Assembly (NCBI GenBank): GCA_033764865.1
Contig: JANRIM010000139.1
Location: 1 to 20,638, forward strand
Length of the DNA: 20,638 nt
From: VFBF01 sp033764865
GTDB lineage: Bacteria; Pseudomonadota; Alphaproteobacteria; Caulobacterales; Aquidulcibacteraceae
Direction of reading: 5' to 3'
Positions 1 through 5,794 of the stretch are shown one piece after another (the first letter of the stretch is position 1; the number at the start of each line of letters is the position of its first letter). Under the pieces are notes generated by a model, which saw only the letters and a list, made by a program, of their open reading frames with translations, was not told the origin of the DNA and did no database searches. The position numbers and the translations under genes were made by a program.

Positions 1-1
1 C

Positions 2-700
2 GCGGTGAAGGTGTGGGACCAGCGCGACTACCGCAATCTCGACGACACGGTCGAGCTCGGGACCCGCAACATCAAGGTGGCCCTGCGGCGGCTGCGCCGC
101 TTCGCCCGCGAGGGGGCCGCCGACGAGCTCGACCTCGACGACACCATCCGCTCCACCGCCCGCAATGCCGGCTGGCTGGACATCAAGATGGTCCCGGAGC
201 GGCACAACGCCGTGAAGGTGCTGCTGTTCCTGGATATCGGCGGGTCGATGGACGACCACGTGCGCGTCTGCGAAGAGCTGTTCTCGGCCACGCGAACGGA
301 GTTCAAGCACCTGGAGCACTTCTACTTCCACAACTTCCTCTACGAGAGCGTGTGGAAGGACAACCGCCGCCGCAACACCGAAAAAATGAACACGTGGGAC
401 GTGCTCCACAGATATCCGCACGACTACAAGGTCCTGTTCGTGGGCGACGCCACGATGAGCCCCTACGAGATCACCTATCCCGGCGGCTCCGTGGAGCACT
501 GGAACGAGGAGCCGGGCGCGGTGTGGCTTCACCGTGTGAAGGAAATCTACGAGAGCCTCGTGTGGCTGAACCCCACGCCGAAGCAGCACTGGGACCACAC
601 GCCGAGCGTGGGCGTCGTGCGCGAGATCATCGGGCCGGACCGCATGTTCCCGCTGACGCTGACGGGGCTCGACGGCGCGATGCGTGAGCTGAGCCGGTAG
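2..700 (+). CDS. VWA-domain protein (CoxE-like / COG3825 type), 5' truncated by window edge
   Basis: The frame is open from the left edge, so the true start lies outside; the GTG at 5 is internal. About 232 residues are visible, which I take to be the C-terminal 60% of a protein of roughly 390 aa. A stretch of hydrophobic residues leads into DIGGSM (codons from 233), a variant of the VWA metal-binding DxSxS motif, and the remainder (FYFHNFLYE, VGDATMSPYEITYPGGSVEHWNEE) matches what I remember of a conserved alphaproteobacterial family of unknown role, usually encoded near a MoxR-type AAA+ ATPase. By family knowledge it would be a cytoplasmic, metal-dependent partner of such an ATPase; that partner is not visible here. 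It ends in TAG overlapping by one base the GTG proposed for the next gene. Confidence 0.85.
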   Translation, partial: AVKVWDQRDYRNLDDTVELGTRNIKVALRRLRRFAREGAADELDLDDTIRSTARNAGWLDIKMVPERHNAVKVLLFLDIGGSMDDHVRVCEELFSATRTEFKHLEHFYFHNFLYESVWKDNRRRNTEKMNTWDVLHRYPHDYKVLFVGDATMSPYEITYPGGSVEHWNEEPGAVWLHRVKEIYESLVWLNPTPKQHWDHTPSVGVVREIIGPDRMFPLTLTGLDGAMRELSR

Positions 701-1914
701 TGGCGCGCCCGTCTCTCCCGCCGGGAGGAGAGGGGAACGCCCTTCCTGATCGCCGGTGGATGCTCGCCTCGCTGAGCGCTGCTGCGCTGTCGGCGTGTGC
801 GAGCGCGGTCGCTCCCTCCCGGCCGTCGTTCCAGGGCCCCGCCGCCCTTCCTCCGATCCTCGTCCGCGCAGATCGCATCACGCGCATCACCGTGTGCACG
901 CGCCCGTTCCGGCCCGCCGGCCCGCGCCTCGACGTCGAGACGGTGGGCGCCAAGCGCGTCGTGCACAATTATGGGCACGGCGGCGCGGGCTGGTCGCTCT
1001 CGTGGGGATCGGCGGAGATCGCGGCCCGGCGCGCGCTGGAGGGCGGGGCGAAGGAGGTCGCCGTCATCGGCTGCGGCGCCATCGGGCTGACCACCGCCAT
1101 CACCCTGCAGCGCGCCGGCGCCAAGGTGCGCATCTACGCGAAGGAGCGGACCCCGCAGTCCCGCTCCTTCCGCGCCACGGGACTGTGGTCTCCCGACAGC
1201 CGCATCGCCGACGCCGACAGGATGGGCGGCGATTTCCCCGCGCGGTGGGAGGCGATGACGCGCGCGTCGTGGGCGGCGCACCAGACCTATCTCGGCATGC
1301 CGGGCGCGCCCGTCTCCTTCACCGAACGCTACCTGCTGCGCGACGCCGCCGCGCCTGACGCCTCGGCCGACAGGGCCGGACACCGCCCCGATCCGGCGCA
1401 CATCCGCTTCGCGTCCTTCGCCGACCGCATCCGCGACATCAACCCGCGCTTGCGCGATCTCGACCCCGCCGAGCACCCCTTCCCCGTGCCGCGCGTGCGC
1501 GCCGGCGCCAACATGATGTTCAACGTCGGCGAGCTGTCGCACCGGCTGACGGAGGATTTCCTGCGCGAGGGCGGAACGATCGCGCCGATGGAGTTCCATA
1601 CCCCGGCCGACCTCGCCGCCCTGCCTGAGACGGCGATCGTCAACTGCACGGGCTATGGCGCGCGCACGCTCTGGAAGGACGACGCGCTCACGCCGGTGCG
1701 CGGGCAGATCGCCTGGCTCGTGCCGCAGCCGGAGGCCAACTACGCATTCGTCTATCGCGGCGTGTCCGTGCTGGCGCGGCCCGATGGCGTGGTCGTGCAA
1801 CAGGTGGGCGCCAACGACATGCACGGCGTGGGCGACGCCGACGAAACGCCGGACCGGGCCGAGGCGGAGGCTGCGCTGAACATCGTGGCCCCATTGTTCG
1901 CCGCCGCTGCATGA
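700..1914 (+). CDS. FAD-dependent D-amino-acid-oxidase-like protein, apparently circularly permuted, with Tat lipoprotein signal
   Basis: Predicted 404 aa. Residues 17-33 (DRRWMLASLSAAALSAC) form a Tat-like twin-arginine signal ending in a lipobox at C33. Residues 64-110 carry RPFRPAGPRLDVE and HNYGHGGAGWSLSWGSA, the DAAO signature that normally ends the protein. The FAD Rossmann motif GCGAIG follows at 124-129, then ATGLWSPDSR, VNCTGYGARTLW and VRGQIAWLV in the usual DAAO order, and the chain stops after the VLARPDGVVVQQVG strand. Family knowledge: oxidative deamination of D-amino acids to keto acids, ammonia and hydrogen peroxide; Tat export would suit a protein that binds FAD before translocation. 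Substrate is unknown. Start: GTG 700 keeps the twin arginines; ATG 760 would lose them but keep a lipobox, and neither has an ideal ribosome binding site. It overlaps the glucosidase gene by ATGA. Confidence 0.85.
   Translation: MARPSLPPGGEGNALPDRRWMLASLSAAALSACASAVAPSRPSFQGPAALPPILVRADRITRITVCTRPFRPAGPRLDVETVGAKRVVHNYGHGGAGWSLSWGSAEIAARRALEGGAKEVAVIGCGAIGLTTAITLQRAGAKVRIYAKERTPQSRSFRATGLWSPDSRIADADRMGGDFPARWEAMTRASWAAHQTYLGMPGAPVSFTERYLLRDAAAPDASADRAGHRPDPAHIRFASFADRIRDINPRLRDLDPAEHPFPVPRVRAGANMMFNVGELSHRLTEDFLREGGTIAPMEFHTPADLAALPETAIVNCTGYGARTLWKDDALTPVRGQIAWLVPQPEANYAFVYRGVSVLARPDGVVVQQVGANDMHGVGDADETPDRAEAEAALNIVAPLFAAAA
712..731. repeat. Imperfect palindrome at the 5' end of the oxidase gene
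   Basis: CTCCC (715-719) pairs with GGGAG (723-727) around GCC, and the stem continues outward to 712/731 if one base is bulged. It resembles the short CTCTCCCGCCGGGAGAG-type palindromes scattered through many alphaproteobacterial genomes, and it contains the strong GGAGGAGAGG purine tract. It lies between the two possible starts (700 and 760) of the next gene, so it may be leader rather than coding sequence. Confidence 0.4.
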
Positions 1915-3341
1915 CCGGCCTCCCGCTCACGCGCCGCCGCCTGGCGGCCCTCTCCGCCGCCGCACTCGCCGCCGGATGCGCGCCCAAAGGAGCCACCATG
2001 AAAACCCCCGTTTCGCGCCAGTTCCCGCCGGACTTCGCTTGGGGCACGGCCACCTCCGCCTACCAGATCGAAGGCTCCCGGGACGCCGATGGCCGCGGAA
2101 AAAGCATCTGGGACACGTTCGACGCCGATCCTTCGCGCATCCGCGACAAATCCAACGGCGCGATCGGCTGCGACTCCTATCGCCGCTACGCCGACGACGC
2201 CCAGCTCATCGCGGACGCGAACCTGAAGCACTACCGCTTCTCCATCGCCTGGCCGCGCGTCGTGCCCGATGGCGCGGGTGCGCCGAACGCCAGGGGCCTC
2301 GACTACTACCGCCGGCTGGCGGACGCGCTGCTGGAGCGCGGCGTGACGCCGTGGGCGACGCTGTTCCACTGGGATCTGCCGCAGGCGATGCAGGACAGGG
2401 GCGGCTGGGCCAACCGCGAGACGGCGCTGCGCCTGGCGGACTATGCCGGCCATGTGGCGGACGCGCTGGGCGACCGCGTGAAGCACTTCATCGTGCTGAA
2501 CGAGGCGGCGGTGCACGCCGTGCTGGGCCACGTGATCGGCGATCACGCGCCGGGCCTGAAGGATGCGGCGCTGCTGGGCGGCGCCATCCACCACCAGAAT
2601 CTCGGCCAGGGCCTCGCCATCCAGAACCTGCGCGCTAAGGTTTCGGACGCGCGCATCGGCACCACCATGGCGCTGCAACCGTGCCGGCCGGAGGGCGATG
2701 CCCCGCAGAACCTCATCGCCTCCACGGCCTTCGACGCGCTGTGGAACGGCGGCTTCCTCGATCCGGTGCTCAAGGGCGCCTACCCGAAGCCCGCGGAGGA
2801 AGCGATCGGCGCGCTCCTGCTCTCCGGCGATCTCGACATCACCCGGCAGCCTGTGGATTTCGTGGGCGTGAACTACTACTCGCCGATCTACGTGAAGCTC
2901 GATCTCAACAGCCCCGCGCGCATCGGCTTCGGCCGTCCGCCGAAGGGCGCCCCCCGCGACGCCTTCGGCCGGGAAATCGACGCCTCCGGCCTCTACGAGA
3001 CGCTGATGCGGTTGAAGACCGACTACGGCGATCCCCTGCTCTACATCACCGAGAACGGCTGCTCCGATCCGTTCGGCGAGGGCCCCGCCGTGATCGACGA
3101 CGCCTTCCGCATCGCCTACCTGCGCCAGCATCTGGAGGCGGTGTTAAGCGCGCGGGAGGCCGGCGCGCGGGTCGCGGGGTACTTCCACTGGTCGCTGGTC
3201 GACAATTGGGAATGGGCGCTGGGCTACACCTCCAAGTTCGGCTGCGTGGCGATGGATCGCGACACCGGCGTGCGCACGCCGAAGGCTTCCTATGCGTGGC
3301 TGTCGCGGCTGGCGCAGACGGGCGCGCTCGACGCTGCATGA
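1911..3341 (+). CDS. GH1 family beta-glucosidase with Tat-type lipoprotein signal (possible second start at 1998)
   Basis: Predicted 476 aa. TRRRLAALSAAALAAGC (residues 7-23) is a Tat-like signal with lipobox cysteine C23. The GH1 fold begins at FPPDFAWGTATSAYQIEG and covers the normal ~440 residues. The nucleophile is E381 in YITENG. The acid/base glutamate is E198 in VLNEAA, where most GH1 enzymes have TxNEP. FHWSLVDNWEWALGY near the end is the usual aglycone/sugar-binding loop. Expected reaction: hydrolysis of beta-glucosides or related beta-glycosides. An in-frame ATG at 1998 (M30) has AAAGGAG five bases upstream; starting there would give a cytoplasmic enzyme without signal. The gene is translationally coupled to the oxidase (ATGA at 1911) and to the methyltransferase (ATGA at 3338). 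Confidence 0.93.
   Translation: MTGLPLTRRRLAALSAAALAAGCAPKGATMKTPVSRQFPPDFAWGTATSAYQIEGSRDADGRGKSIWDTFDADPSRIRDKSNGAIGCDSYRRYADDAQLIADANLKHYRFSIAWPRVVPDGAGAPNARGLDYYRRLADALLERGVTPWATLFHWDLPQAMQDRGGWANRETALRLADYAGHVADALGDRVKHFIVLNEAAVHAVLGHVIGDHAPGLKDAALLGGAIHHQNLGQGLAIQNLRAKVSDARIGTTMALQPCRPEGDAPQNLIASTAFDALWNGGFLDPVLKGAYPKPAEEAIGALLLSGDLDITRQPVDFVGVNYYSPIYVKLDLNSPARIGFGRPPKGAPRDAFGREIDASGLYETLMRLKTDYGDPLLYITENGCSDPFGEGPAVIDDAFRIAYLRQHLEAVLSAREAGARVAGYFHWSLVDNWEWALGYTSKFGCVAMDRDTGVRTPKASYAWLSRLAQTGALDAA
1986..1992 (+). promoter_or_regulatory. Strong internal ribosome binding site
   Basis: AAAGGAG lies five bases before the in-frame ATG at 1998, inside the sequence encoding the end of the glucosidase signal peptide. 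It is better than anything preceding the ATG at 1911 and could give a second, signal-less product. Confidence 0.55.
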
Positions 3342-3931
3342 GCGCGGACGAACAGACCATCGCCTTCTATGACCGCGATGCGGCGGCGTACGCGCAATCG
3401 GCCATCGCGCATGGCGTGCGGCCGAGCCTTGAAGCGTTCGAGGCGCTGCTGCCGCGCGCGTCCCACGTGCTCGATCTGGGCTGCGGCGGCGGGCACGAGG
3501 CGGCGTGGCTCGCCGCGCGCGGACACGCCGTGACGGCGCAGGACGCATCGGAAGGCCTGGCCGCCGAGGCGCGTGAGCGCTTCGGAGTCTGCGTGCGCAT
3601 CGGCGACTTCACGACCATCCCGGAGGTTGCTGCGTTCGACGGCGTGTGGTCGGGCGCAGCACTTCACCATGCCGCGCGCCACGATCTCCCGGTCATCGTC
3701 GACGCCATCGCCCGCGCGCTGAGGCCGGGCGGCCATTTCGCCGGCAACGCCAAGTGCGGCGAGGATCGGCGCGACGGTCTGGGCCGGTTCTATTGCGCGC
3801 TGTCAGCGCCTTCGGCGCGTGCGCTGTTCGGCGCCGAGGCGTGGGCGGACGTCACGGTCCGCGAGAGCGTGGGCGCGGGCTACGACGGCGTGGACACGCC
3901 CTGGATCGTGATCACGGCGCGCCGGCGATGA
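3338..3931 (+). CDS. Class I SAM-dependent methyltransferase
   Basis: Predicted 197 aa. The short N-terminal helix IAFYDRDAAAYAQS is typical of UbiE/Methyltransf_11-like enzymes. Motif I is VLDLGCGGGHEAAWLA (about residues 44-59), followed by the acidic end of strand beta2 (AQDAS), motif IV FDGVWSGAALHH and the motif VI region ALRPGGHF. All are consistent with SAM binding in a small cytoplasmic methyltransferase; the acceptor cannot be told from sequence. The ATG at 3338 overlaps the glucosidase stop, and the TGA at 3929 overlaps the next start, so it is probably made by coupled translation. Its relation to the exported enzymes upstream is unclear. Confidence 0.88.
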   Translation: MSADEQTIAFYDRDAAAYAQSAIAHGVRPSLEAFEALLPRASHVLDLGCGGGHEAAWLAARGHAVTAQDASEGLAAEARERFGVCVRIGDFTTIPEVAAFDGVWSGAALHHAARHDLPVIVDAIARALRPGGHFAGNAKCGEDRRDGLGRFYCALSAPSARALFGAEAWADVTVRESVGAGYDGVDTPWIVITARRR

Positions 3932-4443
3932 AGCTGCGCGTCCTGGACCCGGCGGAGATCGCCGCCCACGCCGACGCGCTGGGCGCGGTGTTGGCGGACT
4001 GCGTCGAAGGCGGCGCCTCCGTCAGCTTCATGGCGGGCCTCGACGGCGCGCGGGCGGCCGCCTTCTGGCGCGCCGCCGCAGCCTCGGCGGCCGACGACGG
4101 GCGCACGGTGATCGTGGCGGAGGACGAGACGGGCGTCGTGGGCGTCGTCCAACTCATCCCGGCGGGCGTGGAGAACCAGCCGCACCGGGCCGACGTCTCC
4201 AAGATGCTGGTGCACCGCCGCGCACGACGCCAGGGCGTGGCGGCGGCGCTGCTGGCCGCCGTCGAGGCCGCGGCCCGCGCGACGGGCAAGACCATCCTGG
4301 TGCTCGACACCCTGGAAGGCGGCGACGCCGAACGGCTCTATCGCCGCGCCGGCTGGACCGCCGCCGGTGTGATCCCGGACTACGCGCTGACGCCGGACGG
4401 GCGGCCGTGGGCCACAGTGGTGTTCTGGAAGCGCGTGGCGTGA
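3928..4443 (+). CDS. GNAT-family N-acetyltransferase
   Basis: Predicted 171 aa, the usual length of a single GNAT domain. VIVAEDETGVVGVVQLIP forms beta2-beta3, VSKMLVHRRARRQGVAAALL carries the acetyl-CoA pyrophosphate-binding loop (R-R-x-G-V-A pattern) and the following helix, and AERLYRRAGWTAAGVIPDYAL is the typical last part with the conserved tyrosine and GW. It would transfer an acetyl group from acetyl-CoA to an unknown amine. The ATG at 3928 overlaps the methyltransferase stop (ATGA). It is the last gene of the five-gene run and is followed by a hairpin at 4451-4488. Confidence 0.88.
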   Translation: MKLRVLDPAEIAAHADALGAVLADCVEGGASVSFMAGLDGARAAAFWRAAAASAADDGRTVIVAEDETGVVGVVQLIPAGVENQPHRADVSKMLVHRRARRQGVAAALLAAVEAAARATGKTILVLDTLEGGDAERLYRRAGWTAAGVIPDYALTPDGRPWATVVFWKRVA

Positions 4444-4450
4444 AGTGGAT

Positions 4451-4488
4451 CCCGCGCCCCCGCCGCCCCTCAGCGGCGAGAGCGCGGG
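4451..4488. terminator. Nested GC-rich hairpin between convergent genes
   Basis: CCCGCGC (4451-4457) pairs with GCGCGGG (4482-4488), and inside it CGCCGC (4461-4466) pairs with GCGGCG (4473-4478) around CCCTCA. It sits between the stops of two convergent genes (4443 and 4496), where a bidirectional terminator is expected. There is no U-tract, so the call rests on structure and position only. Confidence 0.55.
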
Positions 4489-4495
4489 GGCGTCG

Positions 4496-4786
4496 TCAGC
4501 TTCCCCGCTTGAAGAACGACGCAACCAGGAGCAGCGCGAGGCCGCCGAAAAACGCCGAGACCCCGTCCACGACGGCGGGGTTGTCGCCGAGAAGGGCGCC
4601 GAGCCTGTCCGCGAGCCCACCGGACTGGACGCCATAAGCCGCGCCGACGCCGGCGGCGGCCCCGAAGACGGTGTTGGCCAGCGGGCCGAGGCTGCTGGCG
4701 CCGCGAACGGCGCCGATGACGTTGCCGCCCACCGCGCCCGCGGCCCCCTGGATGATCCAGGGGAGGTAAGGTTCGACGGCGTCCAG
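4496..4786 (-). CDS. Small glycine-rich membrane protein, probably starting at CTG
   Basis: The frame gives a compact, glycine- and alanine-rich protein. IIQGAAGAVGGNVIGAV, SSLGPLANTVFGAAAGVGAAYG and the C-terminal hydrophobic GLALLLVASFF followed by KR look like a small hypothetical membrane protein family of alphaproteobacteria (GGN...LGPLGNxxxGxxGGxxG pattern). The usual start would be GTG at 4732 (78 aa), but the similarity-like, amphipathic part DAVEPYLPWIIQG lies upstream of it, with no ATG, GTG or TTG in frame. A CTG at 4786-4784 has AAGGGAGG (4792-4799, minus strand) exactly five bases before it and would give 96 aa. I chose that start; function is unknown. Confidence 0.7.
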   Translation of the reverse strand: MDAVEPYLPWIIQGAAGAVGGNVIGAVRGASSLGPLANTVFGAAAGVGAAYGVQSGGLADRLGALLGDNPAVVDGVSAFFGGLALLLVASFFKRGS

Positions 4787-4791
4787 ACTCG

Positions 4792-4799
4792 CCTCCCTT
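4792..4799 (-). promoter_or_regulatory. Ribosome binding site supporting a CTG start
   Basis: Minus-strand AAGGGAGG is separated by five bases from the CTG at 4786. It is the only strong Shine-Dalgarno-like site near the start of the small membrane protein. Confidence 0.5.
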
Positions 4800-4869
4800 A
4801 CAGACGGCGCAACCGCGCCCGACAGGCCAGGGCGGCCGCCTTCCGGCAGGCCCGCCCCGATTTCGCCAC

Positions 4870-4890
4870 AACGCTTACCAAAACGTTACC
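4870..4890. repeat. Short direct repeat in intergenic region
   Basis: AACGCTTACC (4870-4879) and AACGTTACC (4882-4890) are tandem near-copies about one helical turn apart, in one of the few A+T-richer patches of the window, between the divergent small membrane protein and methyltransferase genes. This spacing would suit paired binding of a regulator; none is identified. Confidence 0.35.
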
Positions 4891-4942
4891 CGCAATCCAA
4901 GCCCGGTCTGCGCAAAAATCAGGACAATGGGTGATGCGCGCG

Positions 4943-4957
4943 GGCAACAGTGTTGCC
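4943..4957. promoter_or_regulatory. Perfect dyad GGCAAC-AGT-GTTGCC
   Basis: A perfect 6-base inverted repeat with a 3-base centre, about 90 bases before the methyltransferase start at 5046, in non-coding DNA. Size and position suit a dimeric repressor operator, though a hairpin in a leader RNA is equally possible. Confidence 0.4.
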
Positions 4958-5002
4958 GCATTGAGTCTTTTCCGGTTTCGTTCTCCCTGCTGTTCGTGTG
5001 TA

Positions 5003-5012
5003 GTGCCGGCAC
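5003..5012. promoter_or_regulatory. Perfect 10-base palindrome GTGCCGGCAC
   Basis: It lies 33 bases before the methyltransferase ATG, followed by a TCCC-CAAA-GGGA hairpin at 5017-5028 next to the ribosome binding site. Short palindromes are common in G+C-rich DNA, so weight comes only from the clustering with the dyad at 4943. Confidence 0.3.
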
Positions 5013-5045
5013 AAGATCCCCAAAGGGACGCGGGTGGAGGATTCG

Positions 5046-5675
5046 ATGCCGGAGTTGAACACAGCGCCGCTGACAGCGGACAGCCCGCTGGCCCCGCTTT
5101 ACGGGGCCGCCCGCTCGCTCCTCGCGCGCGAGGGCCGCTGGCGCGCGGCGCTGGCGGGGCAGATCGGGCCGGAGCCCCATGACGTCATCCTCGACATCGG
5201 CTGCGGCGCCGGCGCGCTGTCGATGCTGCTGGCGCGGATGCAGCCGCGGGCGGTCGTGATCGGCATGGACCCGCGTGGGGCCGCCATCGCGCAAGCGCGG
5301 GCGCGCGCAGCGGAGGTGCACTCGCGCGCGGCGTTCATCGCGTGCGAGGCGCAGGACGCGGGCCTGCACCTCGGCGCCCGGACGCCGACCAAGATCGTGT
5401 TGACGCTCACCGGCGCGCGCGGCGTGACCGAGAAGATCGCGCACATGCAGTGCGCGCGGCAGATCATCGATCCCGCCGGGGCCCTGCACGTGGTGGACTA
5501 TGGCGCCCAGCGCACGGCCCTGATGCAACGGCTCTCGGCGCTCGCGGGCCGGCAGGCGGGCGAGGGCGATACGCGCGCGCTGATCCGCGCGGCGGGTTTC
5601 GTCGCAGTGGAGGAAACCGCCACTTGGTCCACCGCGTCCGGCGCCCTTTCGTTGTATCGCGCACGCGCCAGCTGA
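5046..5675 (+). CDS. Class I SAM-dependent methyltransferase
   Basis: Predicted 209 aa. Motif I is VILDIGCGAGALSMLLA (about residues 48-64), followed by VVIGMDPRG with the acidic residue at the end of beta2, then KIVLTLTGAR and a late RQIIDPAGALHVVDYG strand region. The Rossmann methyltransferase fold is clear; the acceptor is not, though the C-terminal ALIRAAGFVAVEETATWSTASGALSLYRAR is the common arrangement in Methyltransf_11/25 enzymes acting on small molecules or lipids. ATG 5046 is preferred over GTG 5034 because GGAGG at 5036-5040 lies five bases before it. The gene stands alone behind a 260-base intergenic region rich in dyads, suggesting its own promoter. No signal peptide. Confidence 0.85.
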   Translation: MPELNTAPLTADSPLAPLYGAARSLLAREGRWRAALAGQIGPEPHDVILDIGCGAGALSMLLARMQPRAVVIGMDPRGAAIAQARARAAEVHSRAAFIACEAQDAGLHLGARTPTKIVLTLTGARGVTEKIAHMQCARQIIDPAGALHVVDYGAQRTALMQRLSALAGRQAGEGDTRALIRAAGFVAVEETATWSTASGALSLYRARAS

Positions 5676-5734
5676 CGCATCGCAGCGACAGGCATGTTTG
5701 CAGTGGCGAAGGTCGAGATCGCTCGCTAAGCCTA

Positions 5735-5750
5735 GTGCGCGGGGGCGCAC
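5735..5750 (+). terminator. Perfect stem-loop GTGCGC-GGGG-GCGCAC
   Basis: A 6-base perfect stem with a four-G loop, 60 bases after the methyltransferase stop and 45 bases before the TIR-like gene. No T-tract follows. It could end transcription of the methyltransferase or shape the leader of the next gene. Confidence 0.4.
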
Positions 5751-5757
5751 GGAGTTG

Positions 5758-5787
5758 ATGGAGAAACGCTGCGCCGCCCGCGCCTAA
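5758..5787 (+). CDS. Possible 9-codon leader ORF
   Basis: ATG at 5758 opens a nine-residue frame (MEKRCAARA) ending in TAA at 5785-5787, seven bases before the TIR-like ATG. GGAG at 5751-5754, directly after the hairpin, is close but only three bases from the ATG. There is no direct evidence of translation. Confidence 0.2.
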   Translation: MEKRCAARA

Positions 5788-5794
5788 GAACGCC

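Noticed and set aside
547..1824. 425-codon minus-strand frame opposite the oxidase gene
   Set aside because: It is antisense to a gene with clear motifs, has Arg/His/Gly-rich shadow composition, and no ribosome binding site or domain.
700..1914. Assembly error or frameshift as the cause of the permuted oxidase
   Set aside because: The whole order lies in one uninterrupted frame with a signal peptide at the front and a clean ATGA junction at the end, and no second copy of the C-terminal motif is present, which a misjoin would not readily give.
1752..3131. 459-codon minus-strand frame opposite the oxidase and glucosidase
   Set aside because: Same reason: codon-bias shadow of well-supported GH1 coding sequence.
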